From: an uncultured Fretibacterium sp.
GTDB lineage: Bacteria > Synergistota > Synergistia > Synergistales > Aminobacteriaceae
Reading direction: 5' to 3'
Length of the DNA: 5,961 nucleotides
Assembly (NCBI GenBank): GCA_937892105.1
Contig: CALAUZ010000266.1
Location: 1-5,961, forward strand
Under the pieces are notes generated by a model, which saw only the letters and a list, made by a program, of their open reading frames with translations, was not told the origin of the DNA and ran no database searches. Shown here piece after piece: positions 1 to 5,961 of this stretch. The translations under genes and the position numbers were made by a program. Each line of letters begins with the position of its first letter. Within the stretch, counting starts at the first letter, position 1.

Positions 1-299
1 CAAGACTATCTGGTGGACAGAAGCAGAGAATAGCTATTGCAAGAGTATTCCTCAAGAACCCTCCAATACTTATTTTGGATGAAGCTACAAGTGCTCTTGA
101 TGCCCAGACGGAACACGAAATCATGAAGTCCGTAGCATACAGGGGAATAACCAGAATCATAATCTCTCACAGGCTGTCAATTATACGGGACTGTGAAGAA
201 ATCATAGTAATGAATAACGGACAGGTAATAGCGCGCGGTACACATGATGACCTCATGAAGTCGTGTGAATATTATGCGGCAATGATTACGAATGAATAG
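1..299 (+). CDS. ABC exporter, C-terminal part of ATPase domain (partial at 5' end); probable NHLP/NHLM-type ABC1
   Basis: Open from the window edge with the first full codon at base 3, ending at TAG 297-299; the start lies upstream. The visible ~99 residues are the second half of an ABC ATPase domain. The ABC signature LSGGQ is at bases 6-20, Walker B (ILILDE) at 66-83 with the catalytic Glu codon at 81-83, then the D-loop SALD and the switch His (ISHRLS) at 168-170. All residues needed for ATP hydrolysis in this half are consensus. The tail IRDCEEIIVMNNGQVIARGTHDDL resembles exporters fused to a permease, and in particular the ABC1 member of NHLP/NHLM bacteriocin-export pairs. Its position 17 bases before a clear ABC2-type gene supports this. 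If ABC1, the missing N-terminus should carry a C39 leader peptidase and six membrane helices. The ABC exporter ATPase call is firm; the ABC1 call is inference, and an MsbA/lipid-type exporter half is possible. Confidence 0.88.
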   Translation, partial: RLSGGQKQRIAIARVFLKNPPILILDEATSALDAQTEHEIMKSVAYRGITRIIISHRLSIIRDCEEIIVMNNGQVIARGTHDDLMKSCEYYAAMITNE

Positions 300-303
300 G
301 AGG
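298..303 (+). promoter_or_regulatory. Shine-Dalgarno site of the 734-aa ABC transporter
   Basis: AGGAGG begins inside the TAG stop of the preceding gene. It sits 13 bases before the ATG at 317, which is long compared with the usual 5-9. No alternative ATG, GTG or TTG in frame lies between, so the start stands. The overlap with the stop suggests translational coupling to the upstream ABC gene. Confidence 0.7.
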
Positions 304-316
304 CGGACAAATAAAA

Positions 317-2521
317 ATGTCGGGATGGTTTGATGAACAGCTCAGAGCCAGAATAAAAGCTGATGAAGAAATATTTGCCAACGCATTCAGTGAAGTATCA
401 GAAGTAATTATCGGCCGCAGACTGATTCAGGAGATTGCAGCGGGAGAGATGGCTAATGCTCATGACGCTATGGAGGAGATTATGCGCTACTATGGATTGC
501 CTGTGCAGGACATCAAGCCCATAAATACGGCTTCCGGCACTTTGGAGGAAGAATTTGAGGCACGATTCAGGCCAAGCGGGATAATGCGCAGAGAAGTTGA
601 CTTGCGGGAGGACTGGTACAAGGACGCTTCAGGGGCATATTTCGGCATGACGACTGATGGGCATTACGCGGCATTGATACCAGGGAAATTTTCCGGCTAC
701 AGCTACAAGGATTACGTTACGGGAAAGAGGATCAGGCTCAACAGCAAGACGCAGCATAACCTGAAACGCAGGGCAGTATGTTTCTATCAGCCTTTGCCTG
801 AACGCAAGCTGACAGTGAAAGACCTTGTAGCATACATGATGAAGAGTATTGCATTCGGTGATGTGTTTTCGATTGCCGCAGTTACTTTGATGATCACTAT
901 GGTATCAATGATTACTCCTCAGCTTACGAGATATATTTATTCGCAGATAGTTCGCACAGAGACATTACAGCCTCTTTCTTCGGTGTTAGTGTTTCTAGTC
1001 GGTGTGAGTATATCAACGGTTTTATTGCAGATTGTACGTGCCCTAATCCTGACTCGCATAGAAATACGTACTGATGTAAGTGTTCGTGCTGCTGTAATGA
1101 TGAGGCTGATTAATCTTCCTGCTGACTTCTTCAAGTCCTATTCATCAGGAGAATTAGCGCAGAGGGCTTCATATGTTAATATGCTGTGCTCGGTGCTGGC
1201 ACAAAATGTATTTTCTGTACTGCTTACGGCAATAACGAGCTTTATTTACGTGAGGCAGATATTTTCATTTGCTCCGAGTCTGGTATCTCCGGCCTTATGG
1301 GTAACTATAAGCCTGCTGATTTTCTCGGCGGTAACAATGAAGTTTCAGGCTTCAGTCCTCAATAGAAAAATGTTTTTCTCTACTAAGGAGAACGGACTGC
1401 TTTATGCCTTTATATCAGGAATACAGAAACTAAAATTGACTGGTGCAGAACAGAGAGCTTTTGCAAAATGGGTATCTATTTATAAGAACAGCGCAAAACT
1501 GGACTATAACCCGCCGTTATTCCTGAAACTCAATCAAGTAATCAGGCTCATCATAACCTTATGCGGGACATTCGCAATTTACTGGTCAGCCCTTCACGCC
1601 GGAGTCCCGGTAAATGACTATATGGCTTTCATGGTCTCATACTCTCTGTTTTCCGGGGCATTTCTTGCGCTGTGTGATGCTGCGGTATCTGCTGCATCAA
1701 TAAGCCCTATTCTTGAACTTGTTGCGCCTATACTTGAGGCAGTTCCGGAAGTCAGTGAAGGCCGTAAAGTTATCGCCAGCCTGTCGGGAGGGATTGAGCT
1801 TAATGATGTAACCTTCCGTTATGATGAAAATATGCCTCCTGTTCTTGATAATTTATCGCTTAAGGTCAGGCCGGGGCAGTATGTCGCGATTGTAGGCAAG
1901 TCCGGCTGCGGTAAAAGTACGTTAATGCGCCTTCTGTTAGGATTCGAGACCCCGCAGAGAGGAGTCATTTACTACGACGGCAAAGACATAAAGACTCTTG
2001 ACCTTAAATCCCTGCGTTCACATATAGGCTGCGTGTTACAGAATAGCAGGCTGTTCACCGGGAGCATATATTCAAATATAAGTATCTCAGCACCTCAGCT
2101 AACAGAAAAAGAAGCTTGGGAGGCTGCAGAAATGGCAGGAATTGCTGACGATATACGGAGAATGCCCATGAAGATGCACACGCTGATCAGTGATGGAGCA
2201 GGCACAATATCAGGAGGCCAGAGGCAAAGAATAATCATAGCCCGCGCAATAGCTCCTAAACCTAAAGTTTTATTTTTCGACGAAGCAACGAGCGCACTAG
2301 ACAATCTCACACAAAAAATAGTCTCTGATTCTCTGGATAAGCTGAGATGTACAAGAATAGTTATTGCTCACAGGCTTTCGACTATACGGCACTGCGACAG
2401 AATATTAGTGTTAGACGGAGGCCGGATTGCTGAGGACGGCAATTATGATACGCTCATACACAGCAAGGGGCTTTTCTCTGAACTGGTGAAACGTCAGCAG
2501 CTTAATACAGAGGAGGAATAA
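317..2521 (+). CDS. NHLP/NHLM bacteriocin-export ABC transporter, permease/ATPase subunit (ABC2 type)
   Basis: Inner-membrane ABC exporter of 734 aa, predicted to use ATP to move a peptide (RiPP/bacteriocin class) out of the cytoplasm. Residues 1-170 are a soluble region with no C39 peptidase features. It contains RPSGIMRR (85-92), WYKDASG (100-106) and CFYQPLPE (155-162), a pattern I associate with the NHLP/NHLM ABC2 family. About six membrane helices follow (roughly 179-201, 222-242, 296-318, 322-344, 407-426, 433-458). The ATPase domain is ~490-734: Walker A GKSGCGKS 527-534, Q-loop Gln575, signature ISGGQ 631-635 (Ile in place of Leu), Walker B VLFFDE 651-656 with Glu656, D-loop SALD 659-662, switch His685. 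All catalytic residues are present, so it looks active. ATG 317 is preceded by AGGAGG at 298-303. It probably works with the truncated upstream exporter as a pair. The substrate is unknown because no precursor peptide is in the window. Confidence 0.9.
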   Translation: MSGWFDEQLRARIKADEEIFANAFSEVSEVIIGRRLIQEIAAGEMANAHDAMEEIMRYYGLPVQDIKPINTASGTLEEEFEARFRPSGIMRREVDLREDWYKDASGAYFGMTTDGHYAALIPGKFSGYSYKDYVTGKRIRLNSKTQHNLKRRAVCFYQPLPERKLTVKDLVAYMMKSIAFGDVFSIAAVTLMITMVSMITPQLTRYIYSQIVRTETLQPLSSVLVFLVGVSISTVLLQIVRALILTRIEIRTDVSVRAAVMMRLINLPADFFKSYSSGELAQRASYVNMLCSVLAQNVFSVLLTAITSFIYVRQIFSFAPSLVSPALWVTISLLIFSAVTMKFQASVLNRKMFFSTKENGLLYAFISGIQKLKLTGAEQRAFAKWVSIYKNSAKLDYNPPLFLKLNQVIRLIITLCGTFAIYWSALHAGVPVNDYMAFMVSYSLFSGAFLALCDAAVSAASISPILELVAPILEAVPEVSEGRKVIASLSGGIELNDVTFRYDENMPPVLDNLSLKVRPGQYVAIVGKSGCGKSTLMRLLLGFETPQRGVIYYDGKDIKTLDLKSLRSHIGCVLQNSRLFTGSIYSNISISAPQLTEKEAWEAAEMAGIADDIRRMPMKMHTLISDGAGTISGGQRQRIIIARAIAPKPKVLFFDEATSALDNLTQKIVSDSLDKLRCTRIVIAHRLSTIRHCDRILVLDGGRIAEDGNYDTLIHSKGLFSELVKRQQLNTEEE
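2511..2516 (+). promoter_or_regulatory. Shine-Dalgarno site of the MacB-like permease gene
   Basis: AGGAGG lies within the last codons of the ABC transporter gene, just before its TAA at 2519-2521, and 12 bases upstream of ATG 2529. Spacing is again longer than typical, but no closer in-frame start exists. Its placement inside the upstream gene suggests coupled translation. Confidence 0.7.
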
Positions 2522-2528
2522 ATCAGTC

Positions 2529-3749
2529 ATGGAAATTTTCAGGTCGGCTTTAAGATCTCTTCTGAGCAACAGGACACGATCAATATTAACTATGCTGGGA
2601 ATAATTATCGGTGTCGGAGCAGTAATTACTATGGTAGCCATAGGAAGCGGGGCATCAAAACGCATTGAGGGTTTTGTTTCTGGTTTCGGCGCAAATCTTA
2701 TCCTGATTTATCCTGCACCGCCTAACACTACAGGAGCAAGAGGAGCAGCAGGAAGCGGCGCAAATCTTACGCTCGAAGACTGTGACGCTTTGCGTGAAGA
2801 GAGTTTCTTCATTGAGAGGGCAGCACCTGAAGTTCAGGGAAGCAGTCAGGTAGTTTACGGCAATAACAACTGGAACACTACAATAACGGGCGGTACTCCT
2901 GATATTCTGCCGGTAAGAACTATGCAGATGGGTAAGGGGGAATGCTTCACTGATTCTGATGTAAGGTCTGCCGCTAAAGTATGTGTAATCGGCCAGACTG
3001 TAGCAAAAGAACTTTTCGGATTGGTAAACCCTATTGACGCAAGCATAAGAATACGCAATATACCTTTTCGCGTTGTTGGTGTAATCAAGCCTAAAGGGGC
3101 TAATTCATGGGGGCAGGATCAGGACGATTTTATTCTCGTACCAATCACAACAGCACAGAGACGTTTATTCAGGTTCGGCGTTCGCGTGGATACTGTAAAC
3201 AGCATAAGTGTTCAGGCCAAGAGCAGAAACTCAATCAAGGCAGCACAGACAGAAATAAAATCAATACTCCGCCAGCGTCATAGATTGCCTTTGGGAGTGG
3301 ATGACGATTTTCAGATACGGGATATAACTCAGGCACTGGAGAACGCATCAGAGTCAGCAAACGTAATGAGCACATTGCTGGGGGCTGTTGCGTCAATATC
3401 TCTTCTTGTCGGAGGAATAGGCATAATGAATATCATGCTCGTATCAGTAACCGAACGTACACGCGAAATCGGTATCAGAATGGCAATAGGTGCACGTCCG
3501 TCAAATGTTCGTATACAGTTCCTTACTGAAGCTATGGTGTTATCACTTTTGGGCGGAATGCTGGGAATATTTATCGGTATCGGTGTATCTAAGGGAATAT
3601 CAGCAGTTGCAGGGTGGCCTACGATAGTATCAATGCAGGCTATTGCTATTGCTGTAGGATTTTCTGCAAGTGTCGGTATATTCTTTGGGTTCTGGCCAGC
3701 GTGGAAAGCCTCTAACCTTGACCCTATAACAGCATTAAGGGCAGATTGA
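2529..3749 (+). CDS. MacB-type ABC transporter permease (no fused ATPase)
   Basis: Inner-membrane permease of 406 aa of the MacB/FtsX superfamily, which couples cytoplasmic ATP hydrolysis to movement of periplasmic substrates into a MacA-TolC conduit. The layout is canonical: an N-terminal amphipathic stretch, a first membrane helix at ~20-40 (TMLGIIIGVGAVITMVAIGS), a large periplasmic MacB_PCD-like domain at ~45-275 with the family pattern ITGGTPD (119-125) and VIGQTVAKELFG (153-164), then three helices at ~281-306, 331-356 and 368-392. The cytoplasmic SVTERTREIGIRMAIGA (306-322) is the characteristic FtsX/MacB coupling segment, and the end SNLDPITALRAD is the usual family terminus. E. coli MacB carries an N-terminal ATPase (~220 aa) in the same chain; here the protein begins directly at the permease, so a separate LolD/MacB-type ATPase is expected. 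None is in the window. The gene starts 7 bases after the NHLP-type transporter and is followed by TolC-like and MacA-like genes. Confidence 0.92.
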   Translation: MEIFRSALRSLLSNRTRSILTMLGIIIGVGAVITMVAIGSGASKRIEGFVSGFGANLILIYPAPPNTTGARGAAGSGANLTLEDCDALREESFFIERAAPEVQGSSQVVYGNNNWNTTITGGTPDILPVRTMQMGKGECFTDSDVRSAAKVCVIGQTVAKELFGLVNPIDASIRIRNIPFRVVGVIKPKGANSWGQDQDDFILVPITTAQRRLFRFGVRVDTVNSISVQAKSRNSIKAAQTEIKSILRQRHRLPLGVDDDFQIRDITQALENASESANVMSTLLGAVASISLLVGGIGIMNIMLVSVTERTREIGIRMAIGARPSNVRIQFLTEAMVLSLLGGMLGIFIGIGVSKGISAVAGWPTIVSMQAIAIAVGFSASVGIFFGFWPAWKASNLDPITALRAD

Positions 3750-3750
3750 C

Positions 3751-3758
3751 GGGAGGGA
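3751..3758 (+). promoter_or_regulatory. Shine-Dalgarno site of the outer-membrane efflux gene
   Basis: GGGAGGGA begins one base after the permease TGA stop and lies 7 bases before ATG 3766, a standard spacing that supports this start. Confidence 0.75.
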
Positions 3759-3765
3759 TTCAGCA

Positions 3766-5070
3766 ATGAAGATAATTATTGCAATATTGACAGTAATGCT
3801 TTTTGTATCATCATGTTTTGCTTCTGATAGTAATTTTGTCAGCCCTTCCAGCCTATCACTTGAGGAATGTATACATATTGCGCTGAAAAATCATCCTTCA
3901 CTGAGAAAATCAAAGGCTCAAACAAAGATGGCATCAGCAGCACTTGAACAGGTAAAGACATCTAACCGCGTGAAAGTTAATATGACAGGTTCAGCGAATA
4001 CCAACGGGGATTTTGATGACTTTGACACAAGGACTAATACCGGAACTGTAGGGCTTAATGCAGAGAAATTACTATATGACAGCGGGGTTAACCGTCTTAA
4101 CCGTAATATACAGTCGGAGAACATGCAGGGAGCTGCTGAGGGTGAAAGACATACGCAGGTAACTGTAGCGGCTGATGCAAAACGTGCATATTATGATTTG
4201 GTTCTGCGTATACTTAACAGGGACGTTGAACGCGAGAAGCTCAATAACTTAGAGGAACATGCGAAGACTGCTAAAGGAATATATGAAGTAGGCAATAGTC
4301 CTTATGTCGAGGTAACTAAAGCAGAAGCAGATTTAGCCAATGCCCGTGTATCACTATTGAAGGCAGAGAATGATATTTTAGTCTCGCAGGAAGCATTACG
4401 GGTTGCTATGGGAATTGATATTTTTGACACAGTTAACCTTGTACTCTCTACACAGCTTCTTTTGCCTGATACTGAGAATGATATAGATACACTTCTGCGC
4501 ATTGCACTGGAAGACCGGGCAGACTACCGCAGGATACTTCACACAATAAAAATGCGTGAACTTGAGATACAGGTAGCGGCACGTGGAAATTCACCGACAA
4601 TAAAAGGTTCTATAGGCAGCGAACTCCGTAAGCAGGAAAGCTATTCGGTTTCGACTAACTACACTGCGGGGATAAATATAAATATTCCTGTATCAGATGG
4701 AGGTTTGACACTAGCACAGACAAATTCAGCACGGGCACAGCTTGAGCAGGACACGGCAGATGCTGACAGCCTGAGGCAGACAATAACCCATGATGTGAGA
4801 AGCGCAATGCTGTCTCTGTCTAATGCTGTCGATAGGGTGAAATCATCTGAACTTAGCGTGAAATATGCAGAAGAGAACTTAGAGCTTGCATGGGGACGCT
4901 ATGAAGTAGGCGTAGGGAATCAGCTTGAAGTCAGTGATGCAGTATCAACACTAGCAACATCAAGATATTCACTGTATCAGGCACTTTACGATTCACAGAT
5001 TGCTAGGGCAAATCTTGATGAAGCTATGGGACATTTGCCGGTTGAAATAAATTCTGAAGGGAGTATGTGA
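3766..5070 (+). CDS. TolC-like outer-membrane efflux protein
   Basis: Protein of 434 aa, close to the usual TolC/OMF length, predicted to form the trimeric channel that carries substrate across the periplasm and outer membrane. Residues 1-19 are a signal peptide: Lys2, a hydrophobic core IIIAILTVMLFV, then SSCFAS. Cleavage could be by signal peptidase I after Ala19, or by lipoprotein signal peptidase before Cys17 (VSSC fits a loose lipobox). Two outer-membrane efflux (OEP) repeats follow, ~30-215 and ~240-425. The internal duplication is visible: YEVGNSPYVEVTKAEADLA (173-191) against YEVGVGNQLEVSDAVSTLA (379-397), both ending in an AMG turn (214-216, 420-422), and LYDSG (103-107) against VSDGG (309-313). 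SLEECIHIALKNHPSL near the N-terminus is the standard OMF opening. It follows the MacB-like permease by 16 bases and precedes the MacA-like adaptor by 2, so it probably serves that pump. The nearby NHLP-type exporter may also feed the same route. Confidence 0.93.
   Translation: MKIIIAILTVMLFVSSCFASDSNFVSPSSLSLEECIHIALKNHPSLRKSKAQTKMASAALEQVKTSNRVKVNMTGSANTNGDFDDFDTRTNTGTVGLNAEKLLYDSGVNRLNRNIQSENMQGAAEGERHTQVTVAADAKRAYYDLVLRILNRDVEREKLNNLEEHAKTAKGIYEVGNSPYVEVTKAEADLANARVSLLKAENDILVSQEALRVAMGIDIFDTVNLVLSTQLLLPDTENDIDTLLRIALEDRADYRRILHTIKMRELEIQVAARGNSPTIKGSIGSELRKQESYSVSTNYTAGININIPVSDGGLTLAQTNSARAQLEQDTADADSLRQTITHDVRSAMLSLSNAVDRVKSSELSVKYAEENLELAWGRYEVGVGNQLEVSDAVSTLATSRYSLYQALYDSQIARANLDEAMGHLPVEINSEGSM
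5057..5063 (+). promoter_or_regulatory. Shine-Dalgarno site of the MacA-like adaptor gene
   Basis: AAGGGAG lies inside the final codons of the outer-membrane efflux gene, 9 bases before ATG 5073. It favours ATG 5073 over the in-frame GTG at 5067, which would be only 3 bases away. Ribosome entry from within the upstream gene suggests coupled translation. Confidence 0.65.
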
Positions 5071-5072
5071 AA

Positions 5073-5961
5073 ATGATTGCAGGTATAAAGAGACTTGCCA
5101 TATTATTGATTATAGCTGGTATAGGCTGGGGTGTCTGGCTGTTCTTTACCCGTGAAAAGACTGTAAATTTTGTTCTGACTACTGCGGCAGTAACGCGGGG
5201 TGATATAACTTCAACAGTAACGGCAACAGGAGAACTTAACGCAGTAAATGTTGTCGAGATAGGTACTCAGGTGTCAGGAACTATTCAGGAAATTTACGTT
5301 GATTATAACTCACCTGTCAGGCTTGGCCAGCTTATAGCACTTGTAGACCCTTCATTATCACGCCTTGCATTGAGGAAAGCAGAAGCCAGCCTTGCAGTGT
5401 ATCAAGCCTCAGTACAGAGCGCACAGGCAGCATTAAGGGACGCTGAAAGGAAATTATCGCGCAATAGGGAACTTCTGAAGAAAAAGCTGATAGCCCGCAG
5501 TGAAGTAGATACTAATGAAGCTGATGTAGACATGAAGAGGGCAGCACTCAATGAGGCCCGCTCACGTGTCATTCAGGGTAAAGCTGAAGTTGAGGAGGCA
5601 CGGACTAACCTGAACTATACGCGGATAACTTCTCCGGTTAATGGTGTTGTGATTGATCGGCAGGTAGATGCAGGACAGACTGTTGCAGCCAGCTATCAGA
5701 CACCTACACTCTTCAAGGTAGCTGAAGATTTGACTCGTATGCAGATTGAAGCCAAGGTAGACGAGGCAGACATAGGACGCATTCAGGAAGGCCAAAATGT
5801 TACGTTCCGTGTTGATGCTTTCCCTGATGAAAGTTTTGCGGGAAAGGTTGTTCAGGTTCGTATAGCTCCGGAAACTACTGACAGTGTAGTAACGTATACC
5901 GTAATAATTCATGTCGATAACTCTGAACTAAAGCTGAAGCCGGGAATGACTGCAAATGTTT
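5073..5961 (+). CDS. MacA/HlyD-type periplasmic adaptor (membrane fusion protein), partial at 3' end
   Basis: ATG 5073 opens a frame that stays open to the window edge: 296 codons of an expected ~370-420. The product should bridge the MacB-like permease and the TolC-like channel in the periplasm. Residues 1-6 are basic and cytoplasmic, with one membrane anchor at ~7-25; there is no lipobox Cys. The first lipoyl half, EIGTQVSGTIQEIYVDYNS with GQLIALVDPS, is at 62-94, and an alpha-helical hairpin at ~95-180 is rich in Ala, Glu, Arg and Lys. The second lipoyl half, NYTRITSPVNGVVIDRQVDAG, is at 181-201, followed by the start of the beta-barrel domain (~210-290: EAKVDEADIGRIQEGQ and LKPGMTANV). 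This matches the MacA order of domains closely. In the hairpin tip that contacts TolC, the usual R-L-S triad reads Arg130, Leu134, Ala141 by my alignment. The gene begins 2 bases after the efflux-channel stop. The C-terminal membrane-proximal domain lies beyond the window. Confidence 0.92.
   Translation, partial: MIAGIKRLAILLIIAGIGWGVWLFFTREKTVNFVLTTAAVTRGDITSTVTATGELNAVNVVEIGTQVSGTIQEIYVDYNSPVRLGQLIALVDPSLSRLALRKAEASLAVYQASVQSAQAALRDAERKLSRNRELLKKKLIARSEVDTNEADVDMKRAALNEARSRVIQGKAEVEEARTNLNYTRITSPVNGVVIDRQVDAGQTVAASYQTPTLFKVAEDLTRMQIEAKVDEADIGRIQEGQNVTFRVDAFPDESFAGKVVQVRIAPETTDSVVTYTVIIHVDNSELKLKPGMTANV

Noticed and set aside
75..299. A stand-alone 74-aa protein starting at TTG 75
   Set aside because: The frame stays open upstream to the window edge and includes the LSGGQ signature, so base 75 (the Leu of Walker B) is internal to a larger ABC gene.
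317..826. C39 leader peptidase domain at the N-terminus of the 734-aa transporter
   Set aside because: No Q-x4-D/E-C active-site motif followed by a His and Asp in the expected order; the only Cys before the membrane region is residue 155, too close to the first helix.
2529..3749. LolC/LolE-type lipoprotein-release permease instead of MacB
   Set aside because: The periplasmic pattern (ITGGTPD, VIGQTVAKELFG), the C-terminal NLDPITALR ending and the adjacent adaptor and channel genes fit MacB-type permeases better.
3750..3765. Possible promoter or terminator between permease and channel genes
   Set aside because: The gap is 16 bases and is filled by the ribosome site; no inverted repeat or -10/-35 pair fits.
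3329..3766. Minus-strand open frame of 145 codons opposite the end of the MacB-like gene
   Set aside because: It mirrors the hydrophobic codons of the permease helices on the other strand, and the low-complexity Ile/Pro/Thr-rich product has no domain pattern.
5562..5912. Minus-strand open frame of 116 codons opposite the adaptor gene
   Set aside because: It lies wholly antisense to a clear MacA-type coding region, its translation (Tyr/Ser/Asn-rich) shows no recognisable family, and no ribosome site argues for it.

Overview
The window is one uninterrupted, plus-strand, operon-like block of five genes, the first and last cut by the window edges. In order: (1) the last ~99 codons of an ABC exporter ATPase domain; (2) a complete 734-aa ABC exporter of the NHLP/NHLM bacteriocin-export type (permease plus ATPase with a ~170-aa soluble N-terminal region); (3) a complete 406-aa MacB-type permease without its ATPase; (4) a complete 434-aa TolC-like outer-membrane efflux protein; (5) the first 296 codons of a MacA/HlyD-type periplasmic adaptor. 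The gaps between genes are 17, 7, 16 and 2 bases. Each downstream gene has a Shine-Dalgarno-like sequence, and two of these overlap or lie inside the preceding gene. Nothing resembling a promoter, terminator, RNA gene, insertion sequence or CRISPR array is visible, and no gene-free stretch exceeds 20 bases.

Organism: an outer-membrane channel with a signal peptide and a periplasmic adaptor point to a diderm (Gram-negative) bacterium. Base composition looks moderate (mid-40s % GC by eye, not computed), with frequent ATA (Ile) and AGG/AGA (Arg) codons and strong AGGAGG-type ribosome sites. The closest resemblance I recall for the 734-aa transporter is to clostridial and related NHLP-export subunits. 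A diderm such as a Synergistota member or a Negativicutes member would reconcile these traits, but this is a tentative inference without a database search.

How the genes may work together: NHLP/NHLM ABC transporters are known partners of ribosomally made peptide (RiPP/bacteriocin) systems and often occur as pairs (ABC1 with a C39 peptidase, ABC2 without). The partial first gene is plausibly ABC1 and the second is ABC2. The following three genes encode the parts of a MacA-MacB-TolC tripartite pump, a class that takes substrates from the periplasm and drives them through the outer membrane. The co-directional, tightly packed arrangement suggests a two-stage route: the ABC pair moves (and possibly trims) a peptide across the inner membrane, and the MacAB-TolC-like module expels it. 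No precursor peptide, modifying enzyme, immunity gene or MacB-type ATPase lies in the window, so substrate and completeness must be judged from the flanks.
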